The notes under the pieces are model-generated. The model ran no database searches and was not told where the DNA came from. It saw only the letters and a list, made by a program, of their open reading frames with translations. From NCBI GenBank assembly GCA_027080245.1, contig JALWSN010000192.1, positions 1 to 7,081 of the forward strand: a stretch of DNA of 7,081 nt, written 5' to 3'. Below are positions 1-5,893 of this stretch, in pieces. Position numbers and translations under genes: made by a program. The DNA comes from Ignavibacteriales bacterium. Lineage in GTDB: Bacteria > Bacteroidota > Ignavibacteria > Ignavibacteriales > Melioribacteraceae. Within the stretch, counting starts at the first letter, position 1, and each line of letters begins with the position of its first letter.

Positions 1-816
1 AAATTCGTTAACCTTCAACGAATCAGCAAGTTTCTTTAATTTGGGTAAATGAGGTCCCTCTCCAACGATTAACAACTTAATGTTTGGAACAGATGATTTC
101 AGAAACTGCAAAGCTTCAACCGCCGTATCCAGCCCACGATTAAAGCTTACTCGTCCCGAATAAATCAAGACAAAGTTTTTCGCATATTGTTTACTCTCTC
201 CCGGCAAAGAATTTGCCGGTGAAAACTGTGCAAGGTCAACAGTATTTGAAACAAGCTTAATTTTATTTTCAGGAATTCCATTTTTTATTAGGCGACTTTT
301 ATTTTCTTCGGTTACAACAATCACGGCGTCAACAAAATTTATTAAAAAGTTCTCCAAAAGCTGAGCTATTTTGTGGTTTTTAAATATTCTTTCAACTAAA
401 CTTGTTTTCTTGTAAGACTTAAGCGCGGCGGGGTAGTTTTCATGCATGTCGAAAATTAAAGGGCGTTGGCTGTAAAATTTAAGAACAACTCCGAAAGGCA
501 ACATTGGCAAATCGTGAGCGTGAATTACTACCGGTTTTGATTTTTCCATTGTAGCAAAAGCCTTAGCTAACATTCTAAAATTAAAGATTGCCGGGAAGTT
601 TAAAATCTTATTAAGCTTTCTGTTTTTTGTTAATGCCTTAAGTCGGACAATCTCGCAATACTTAAAATTTTCATCTTTGTCTTTTTCGTACTGATTGCAA
701 AAGAGCGTTATTTTGTAATCATTTTCCGCGAGAGCTTGAATTTCCTTTTCCAAACGAATGTCCGGAGGAAATTCGCTTTGGAGTAGCATTAAAATATTTT
801 TGTCTGTTTCATTCAT
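1..816 (-). CDS. GT4-family glycosyltransferase, C-terminal part outside window
   Basis: The frame is open from ATG at 816 to the left edge, giving the first 272 residues of a protein whose relatives are usually about 370-400 residues. It is a GT-B fold glycosyltransferase that should transfer a sugar from a nucleotide donor to a growing lipid-linked oligosaccharide at the cytoplasmic face of the inner membrane. Visible family marks are PPDIRLEKEIQAL (17-29), HAHDLPMLPFG (99-109), DMHENYP (123-129) in the N-terminal acceptor domain, the NTVD segment (191-194) at the domain link, then YSGRVSFNRGLDTAVEAL (219-236) and VGEGPHLPKL (251-260) starting the donor-binding domain. The E-x7-E motif would lie beyond the edge. 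The start ATG directly follows the TAA stop of the preceding glycosyltransferase. The ATG four bases downstream is out of frame and soon stops. No strong ribosome site is present; GAAAGG lies about 14 bases upstream. The donor and acceptor sugars cannot be told from sequence. Confidence 0.9.
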   Translation of the reverse strand, partial: MNETDKNILMLLQSEFPPDIRLEKEIQALAENDYKITLFCNQYEKDKDENFKYCEIVRLKALTKNRKLNKILNFPAIFNFRMLAKAFATMEKSKPVVIHAHDLPMLPFGVVLKFYSQRPLIFDMHENYPAALKSYKKTSLVERIFKNHKIAQLLENFLINFVDAVIVVTEENKSRLIKNGIPENKIKLVSNTVDLAQFSPANSLPGESKQYAKNFVLIYSGRVSFNRGLDTAVEALQFLKSSVPNIKLLIVGEGPHLPKLKKLADSLKVNEF

Positions 817-1989
817 TTAGGAGTTTAAGACCTTTCGGTAAATTTCCAAATTCTTTTTTGCATTCTTTTCCCATGTTAATTCCTTAACCGTTTTAAAACC
901 AGCCTCGCCAACTTCTTTTCTTTTTTGTGGGTTTAGAATTAAGTATCTTAATTTCTGAACTATTTCCTCACTGTTGCGTGGCAAAACAAGCAATCCGTTT
1001 TCCCCATCTACAATAATTTCGCTAATTCCCTCTGCTTTTGTTCCAATTACTGGCTTTTTGAAAGACATTGCTTCTAAATACACAACGCCAAATGCTTCGT
1101 CCCAACTTGGCAAGACAAAGATATCCGACTTATTCATCAATTCAAGCATCTTCTTGTGAACAACAGTTCCCCAGAATTTAACCTTTTCAGTGATTCCTAA
1201 TTTTGAAGTGAGTTCTTTGGACTTTTCCAGTAGAGGTCCGCCCCCAGCCACCCACAATTCAATTTGGTTAAATTCTTTTGCTAACTTTGCAAAAGCCTCA
1301 AGGAGATATCTTAATCCTTTCCTTTCAACCAATGTAGCTCCAAACAAAATAATGACTTTTTCCGACTCTTTTTTAGGAGCTAATTCCACTGGAGTAAAAC
1401 CGTTGTAAACAACCCCTATTTTGTCTCTTCTTGCCGTAAATTTCAAAATTCTTGTTTTTACTTTTTCGGAGACAGCAACGACAAAATCAGCTTTTTCAAT
1501 TGCCGTTTTAGATTTTTTAAAATGAATTTTCTTTTTTACAGTGGCATAAACTGATGTTCCGTGAACTGTTAGTACGTAAGGCAACCCGGTAAAACGCGAG
1601 AGTAAAAAAGCAGTGTAATCTTCAGGTAGAGCTCCCTGAACATGAATTAAGTCAAATTCCTGAAATAGCACGCCATTTTTTTTTGCGAATTTTTTGACAC
1701 TCCAATAACAAACGTAAGGCCAAAGGTTCTTTAAAAAACCGCCTGGGATTGCTAAATATTTTGGATGAAAGACTTCTACCCCATCAAGAACTTCATTTTC
1801 TTTAACTTCCTTTAACTTTTTCCATTTTTCTTTTAAACCACTTATTAAGGGTGGAACCCAAGGAATAAGAGCGAAAACTACAACCTCAGTGCCAATTTTT
1901 TTTAATGCTTTTACTTGTTCGTGAATAAACATTCCCGATAAATAATAAGCGGAGTTTGGGTACATACTTGTTAACACCAGAATTTTCAC
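817..1989 (-). CDS. GT4-family glycosyltransferase (complete)
   Basis: This 390-residue protein has the normal length of a two-domain GT-B, retaining-type GT4 glycosyltransferase, a cytoplasmic or membrane-associated enzyme that adds one sugar of the polysaccharide repeat unit. The N-terminal domain starts with MKILVLTSMYPNSA and a YYLSGMFIHEQVKAL segment (15-29) typical of the family. HGTSVY lies at 143-148 and the linker motif NGF at 196-198. The C-terminal donor domain shows FGATLVERKGLRYLLEAF (216-233), AGGGPL (248-253) and the family E-x7-E motif EAFGVVYLE (E298 and E306), followed by GISEII and DGENGLLV (321-335). All expected motifs are present, so it is probably active. The start codon is GTG, overlapping the ligase stop by four bases (GTGA), with a good Shine-Dalgarno sequence seven bases upstream. 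Its translation is therefore likely coupled to the ligase gene. Sugar specificity is unknown. Confidence 0.93.
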   Translation of the reverse strand: MKILVLTSMYPNSAYYLSGMFIHEQVKALKKIGTEVVVFALIPWVPPLISGLKEKWKKLKEVKENEVLDGVEVFHPKYLAIPGGFLKNLWPYVCYWSVKKFAKKNGVLFQEFDLIHVQGALPEDYTAFLLSRFTGLPYVLTVHGTSVYATVKKKIHFKKSKTAIEKADFVVAVSEKVKTRILKFTARRDKIGVVYNGFTPVELAPKKESEKVIILFGATLVERKGLRYLLEAFAKLAKEFNQIELWVAGGGPLLEKSKELTSKLGITEKVKFWGTVVHKKMLELMNKSDIFVLPSWDEAFGVVYLEAMSFKKPVIGTKAEGISEIIVDGENGLLVLPRNSEEIVQKLRYLILNPQKRKEVGEAGFKTVKELTWEKNAKKNLEIYRKVLNS

Positions 1990-3383
1990 TTATGTTCTCC
2001 CCTTACAGTAAAGGCGTACAACATTCCAAGGTTAATCCAAATCAGATTAAAATCCGGAAATAAATTGCCGTAAAAAAAGTAAGTAATAATAAAGCTAATA
2101 AAAACAGCAAAATTACCAATCATCACCGATTTAAAAAACTTATCTTCTATTTCTTTTAACTTTTTAAGGGTATCTACGATTACACGCTTAAAAAATAATA
2201 CAATAACTAATAAGCCTGGAACGCCGAGCTCCGCAAGTAAAAGTGTGTAAAGCGTATGTGATTCTTTTACATGTAACAATGCTGACGGCGTAATAGGAGA
2301 CCAATAAAAATCATAATAAATTGGGAAACCCCTGAATCCAACTCCCAAAAATGGATGATCCACAAACATTTTTAAGGAACTAATTGCCAGTCCAATTCTT
2401 GTTCTAATAGAAATGTCTTTCATAATATCGAACATTGAGATTATTCGTTCGATAAGAAACCCCCCGTATTCAGTAAAAAGAACAAAAAATAATAATAGTA
2501 AGACAAAAAATGTTACAAAATAAACGAAATAAATTTTTTTTCTGTGCATAATAATTAAAACCATGAATCCAATGAAAAGGGAGACCCAACCGCTACGTGA
2601 AAAGGTAGCTAAGATTCCAATGATAGACAAGAATACTGAAAAACCGATTAAAAATTTATGCTTTTTTGTTAAATTTGAGTAGAGAATTAAAGATGCGCCT
2701 AAAATAGCTCCTACAAACATAAAAGAAGCTAATACATTAGGATCGCTAAAAGTGCCGGCTGCTCGCCAAATTTTTTGACCTGAAGAAGATTCAACAGCGG
2801 CTCTACCAAAATACAAGATGTTTTGGAAAGCAATTTGATAGAATGTTAAGAGTGAATTAAAAATATTACTTAATAATAGACTCCAAATTACTATTAAAAA
2901 ATCTCTTTTTGTCTTAATATAATTTGCGACTAAAATAAATAATACAAATTGTGAAATTGTTATTAAAATCAATAAAGCGCCGCTCAATTGATTGGGTGAA
3001 TAAGTTAGTGAGATTGTTGCTAACAACAGGTAAATAATAATGTATTTATTTATTGGAAATTTTATTTTAATTTTAATATTAGAAGTTAACATAGAATAGA
3101 CAACAGTAATAATACTCATCACCCATCCCACATGAAACAACGTTATTCCATCAATTATTCTTCCCCATGCATCCAAACCTGTGGCAATTACCATTAAAAA
3201 GACCCAAGGTAAAGGGCCAATTAAAAAAGAGTAATAAAAAATGGAAAGTGAAAATAAAATAAGGAGTGGAATTAAAGCAAAAATTGGATTAATATAAAAT
3301 AAAAGTCCGATAATAACTTCCAGGAAAAAAGAGAAAACCAGTATTTGCCAATCTTTAACTATTTTGATTCCTGAAACAAACAC
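1986..3383 (-). CDS. O-antigen ligase / polymerase family membrane protein (Wzy_C-like)
   Basis: This 465-residue, very hydrophobic protein has roughly a dozen predicted membrane helices and one larger periplasmic loop at about 304-377. It resembles the O-antigen ligase/Wzy_C family, which either joins undecaprenyl-linked glycan to an acceptor such as lipid A core (WaaL) or polymerises repeat units (Wzy), acting at the periplasmic face of the inner membrane. Family marks are AAGTFSDPNVLASFM (208-222), ATFSRSGWVSLF (259-270) with the usual Ser-Arg and Trp, RTRIGLAISSLKMF followed by DHPFLGVGF (327-350), and ESHTLYTLLLAELGVPGLL (374-392), whose His376 matches the position of the essential histidine in WaaL-type enzymes. 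The start is GTG at 3383-3381, two bases after the flippase stop, with only a weak GGG eight bases upstream. The first in-frame ATG (residue 63) would lose two membrane helices, so GTG is preferred. Sequence alone does not separate ligase from polymerase. Confidence 0.88.
   Translation of the reverse strand: MFVSGIKIVKDWQILVFSFFLEVIIGLLFYINPIFALIPLLILFSLSIFYYSFLIGPLPWVFLMVIATGLDAWGRIIDGITLFHVGWVMSIITVVYSMLTSNIKIKIKFPINKYIIIYLLLATISLTYSPNQLSGALLILITISQFVLFILVANYIKTKRDFLIVIWSLLLSNIFNSLLTFYQIAFQNILYFGRAAVESSSGQKIWRAAGTFSDPNVLASFMFVGAILGASLILYSNLTKKHKFLIGFSVFLSIIGILATFSRSGWVSLFIGFMVLIIMHRKKIYFVYFVTFFVLLLLFFVLFTEYGGFLIERIISMFDIMKDISIRTRIGLAISSLKMFVDHPFLGVGFRGFPIYYDFYWSPITPSALLHVKESHTLYTLLLAELGVPGLLVIVLFFKRVIVDTLKKLKEIEDKFFKSVMIGNFAVFISFIITYFFYGNLFPDFNLIWINLGMLYAFTVRGEHK
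1997..2004 (-). promoter_or_regulatory. Ribosome binding site for the GTG-started glycosyltransferase
   Basis: The minus strand reads AAGGGGAG, then seven bases (AACATAA), then GTG at 1989-1987. This is the clearest Shine-Dalgarno sequence in the window. It lies inside the 3' end of the ligase gene. It decides in favour of the GTG start, which also places the conserved MKILVLTSMYP at the very N-terminus, over the ATG at codon 9. Confidence 0.75.
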
Positions 3384-3385
3384 TG

Positions 3386-4660
3386 CTAACCCAAAACTTT
3401 ATTGTAAATGAATTTAATATCGCTAAATTTTACAAATAAAATATCTCTAAAAGAAATCCCATATTTGACTTTAAAATAAATAAAAAAACTGATTGACCAT
3501 AAGATATAACTAATTGAGCAATTAATAGCGGCTGCTTTAATACCAATAATCGGTATTAAAATGTAATTTAACAAAATGTCAAATATTGCAAAAAAAAGGT
3601 TATTTAAAATAACAAAGTTAGGAAAGCCCTGGCCCATTAAGAAAGCATTAATAATATGCCCTGAAGAAAATATTACCAAAGCCGGTAAAATGTAAAGTAA
3701 AAGGTAATACGATTGTTCAAATTGATTTGAAAAAACGAACATGATAACCATTCTGCCAATTACCAAGGTTAATAATACAAATAGTATGTTTGTTGCAACT
3801 AAAACCCTTGTTAATTTGGCAATATTTTCAACTTCCTGTTTGGCTCCGTAATTAGCCGAACGAGCGATTATTATTGGTCCAAGAACCAATGGTAATTTTT
3901 GAAATATATCTACTATGACTAACGAAATTGAATAAATTCCTGTTTCATGAGCTCCCAAAAAATGATTAACAATAAAAATATCCCCCTTTAATAAAATGAA
4001 ACTGCTAATTGAAGTAATTGTAGCTCTTATGACAAGATGATTATCTTCTTTAATGATTGAAACCTTTCCCTGGTTAAAATAATTTTTTAATCCGTAGAAT
4101 TCATAAATAGAAATAATAAAGGAGACCAGAACAAAGTTACTAATAACAAATAATAATGGAAGATGAAAAAGATAGATGATTAAAATATTGATTAAGAAAA
4201 TTAAAGCAGTGTAAAATAGCTGCGCTTGATTATATCTCTTGTAATCTTGAAGTCCTAAATAAATTGATTGTAAGCTACGCCAGAGGATAATAAATGCCGT
4301 AGCCAATATTGCAATGTTAATTAATTGAGGAGCAACGTCCAAAGATAGGGTAATAAAATTTTTATTAACAATAATAATTAAGATAATCCCTAATAAGATT
4401 AAGCCTAAAAAATAAAAAAATGTTTTCTTAATTAATAAATGGGCGCTATTTTTATTTTTCCCAACAATTAAAATATTGCTTCTTCTAATACCTTCGCCTA
4501 AGATAAGAGAAAGAATTAAAATAATATTAACTGCAATGCTGTATTGCCCTCTTCCGCTTGGTCCCAAATAACGAGTTACGATAACATTATTGAAAAAAGC
4601 AATAATAGTCACCAAAACCGAAGTAGCGCCAGTGATATAAAAAGCTTTAAAAAAATTCAT
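3386..4660 (-). CDS. Wzx-type oligosaccharide flippase
   Basis: This 424-residue integral membrane protein has about 12 predicted helices spread along its length, the normal size for the polysaccharide-transporter branch of the MOP/MATE-like superfamily. Such proteins flip lipid-linked repeat units from the cytoplasmic to the periplasmic face of the inner membrane. The N-terminal helix ends in the family signature TRYLGPSGRGQYS (29-41), and the second half repeats it as NHFLGAHETGIYS (232-244). A charged residue inside helix 7 (KGDIF, 225-229) and the LPLVLGPIIIAR segment (256-267) also fit. The ATG at 4660 lies four bases after the Wzz stop. An ATG at 4664 is out of frame and stops after five codons. 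I see no clear ribosome site, so translation may depend on re-initiation by ribosomes finishing the Wzz gene. It is the most AT-rich gene here, common for wzx-type genes. The substrate cannot be predicted. Confidence 0.9.
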   Translation of the reverse strand: MNFFKAFYITGATSVLVTIIAFFNNVIVTRYLGPSGRGQYSIAVNIILILSLILGEGIRRSNILIVGKNKNSAHLLIKKTFFYFLGLILLGIILIIIVNKNFITLSLDVAPQLINIAILATAFIILWRSLQSIYLGLQDYKRYNQAQLFYTALIFLINILIIYLFHLPLLFVISNFVLVSFIISIYEFYGLKNYFNQGKVSIIKEDNHLVIRATITSISSFILLKGDIFIVNHFLGAHETGIYSISLVIVDIFQKLPLVLGPIIIARSANYGAKQEVENIAKLTRVLVATNILFVLLTLVIGRMVIMFVFSNQFEQSYYLLLYILPALVIFSSGHIINAFLMGQGFPNFVILNNLFFAIFDILLNYILIPIIGIKAAAINCSISYILWSISFFIYFKVKYGISFRDILFVKFSDIKFIYNKVLG

Positions 4661-4664
4661 TCAT

Positions 4665-5855
4665 TTATTTTTTAAGAGAAGTAAAACTTTTAATAATAAA
4701 CTGAACGTCTTTGAATTTTTCCGGTTCGTTAATTTTTAACCAATGCAACTTTTCCACAAAAAGAATTATGCTCAAATGAATTAGAAATGCAATAAACAGA
4801 GCTCCTAAAACAATAAACGCTCTCTTGGGTTTCGATTTATAATCGGGAGGCGTAGCGTAATCAATTATTTGCAAAGTCGGTTGCTTTTTCATTAGTTGAA
4901 TTTTTGCTTGCTCATATTCGGGTAATAAGTATTCTCTTAATTTTTGCTGCAATAATAAATTTGTGTATAAATCAGTGTATTCTTTGGTTAAATAAGGTAG
5001 TTCATCTAACGGCAAAAATAGAGAGGAAAACGGCTTTGCAAGTTTTTCTTTATTTGAAAATTTTAACTTTTGAATTTGAGACTCTAAAGCTTGGTATTGA
5101 ATTAATGCTTGTCTGTATTGTGGAGATTTTACGCCATAATTTTTTTCAATGGCTTGTAATTCAACCTTTTTAACTAACGCTTTGGCTTCTAAATCCACCA
5201 TTGCGGAAATAATTGATTTAGCCTGATCATAAAATTCAATAACGCCATATTTTTTCTGAAATTCTTCCATTTTAACTTGAAGGCTGTCGATGTCTCGAAG
5301 GTTTTTAAAATATCTTTTCCTTACCAAATCATAATTCATTTTAGCTCTTTGCAACACAAACTTTTCAGCCATTTTCTGTAAATCATTTACAATATAATTA
5401 ACTATTTCCGCTACTTTTAGCGAATCCGTATATTCGTATGAAATAGAAATCATGTTTTCTTCGGTCATCATTACGTCGTAATCGCTGTAAAAATTTAGCA
5501 GAGTTTCTTCCATTGTCTTTTTATCGTAAAATTCCTTTAAATGAAATTTGTCTATTACATCGGTTGCCAATGTTCTGCTCTTTAAAATTGCCATTAATGT
5601 GTTTTCGCTATTGCCTCCTAAATTTATTCCTAAAGAACTAATCGGCAAACTTGACAGTAAAGACGAAATTCCCGAAGGATTTTCCTGCTGGGGAGGCATA
5701 ACCAACGCCGTAGCCTTGTACCATTTGGGTAATAATAAACTTACCCATACTGAAATAGCGGCAACTAGTATAAGGTTGATTATTAAAGACCTTTTCCACT
5801 TTGCTAATAATTTTAAAAAGCCAATGAATGTTAAACTTTGCTTTTTTTCTTCCAT
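4665..5855 (-). CDS. Wzz-type polysaccharide chain-length regulator (no kinase domain)
   Basis: This 396-residue inner-membrane polysaccharide co-polymerase should control chain length and may link the polymerase to the outer-membrane exporter. A short cytoplasmic tail ends in KWKR (19-22), followed by membrane helix 1 (about 24-42) and the Wzz domain beginning KWYKATALVMPPQQ (44-57). A Ser/Leu-rich stretch (61-80) leads to the AILKSRTLATDVIDKF helix (89-104). A long helical, probably coiled-coil periplasmic arm spans about 160-270 and another helical stretch about 290-325. The proline-containing IIDYATPPDYKSKPKR (330-345) precedes membrane helix 2 (about 346-367), as in the family. The protein ends 29 residues later, with no Walker motifs or tyrosine-rich tail, so it is the kinase-free type. 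The ATG at 5855 is preceded by GGGGA four bases upstream. It follows the SLBB gene by 38 bases, a pairing usual for Wza/Wzz-like partners. Confidence 0.92.
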   Translation of the reverse strand: MEEKKQSLTFIGFLKLLAKWKRSLIINLILVAAISVWVSLLLPKWYKATALVMPPQQENPSGISSLLSSLPISSLGINLGGNSENTLMAILKSRTLATDVIDKFHLKEFYDKKTMEETLLNFYSDYDVMMTEENMISISYEYTDSLKVAEIVNYIVNDLQKMAEKFVLQRAKMNYDLVRKRYFKNLRDIDSLQVKMEEFQKKYGVIEFYDQAKSIISAMVDLEAKALVKKVELQAIEKNYGVKSPQYRQALIQYQALESQIQKLKFSNKEKLAKPFSSLFLPLDELPYLTKEYTDLYTNLLLQQKLREYLLPEYEQAKIQLMKKQPTLQIIDYATPPDYKSKPKRAFIVLGALFIAFLIHLSIILFVEKLHWLKINEPEKFKDVQFIIKSFTSLKK

Positions 5856-5859
5856 TTTT

Positions 5860-5864
5860 TCCCC
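5860..5864 (-). promoter_or_regulatory. Probable ribosome binding site of the Wzz-like gene
   Basis: The minus strand reads TTGGGGAAAAA directly before ATG at 5855. The GGGGA core ends four bases from the start, slightly close but usable. It lies in the only true gap of the window (5856-5893, 38 bases), in which I see no promoter-like or hairpin sequence. Confidence 0.45.
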
Positions 5865-5893
5865 AATTTTCGATTTTTCTTTTACGCTAAATT

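Noticed and set aside
1..816. Broken or truncated glycosyltransferase
   Set aside because: The frame has no internal stop or shift and ends only because the window ends, within the donor-binding domain.
5856..5893. Possible internal promoter or terminator in the only intergenic gap
   Set aside because: The 38 bases are AT-rich but hold no inverted repeat followed by a T-run and no convincing pair of promoter boxes; only the GGGGA ribosome site of the next gene is supported.
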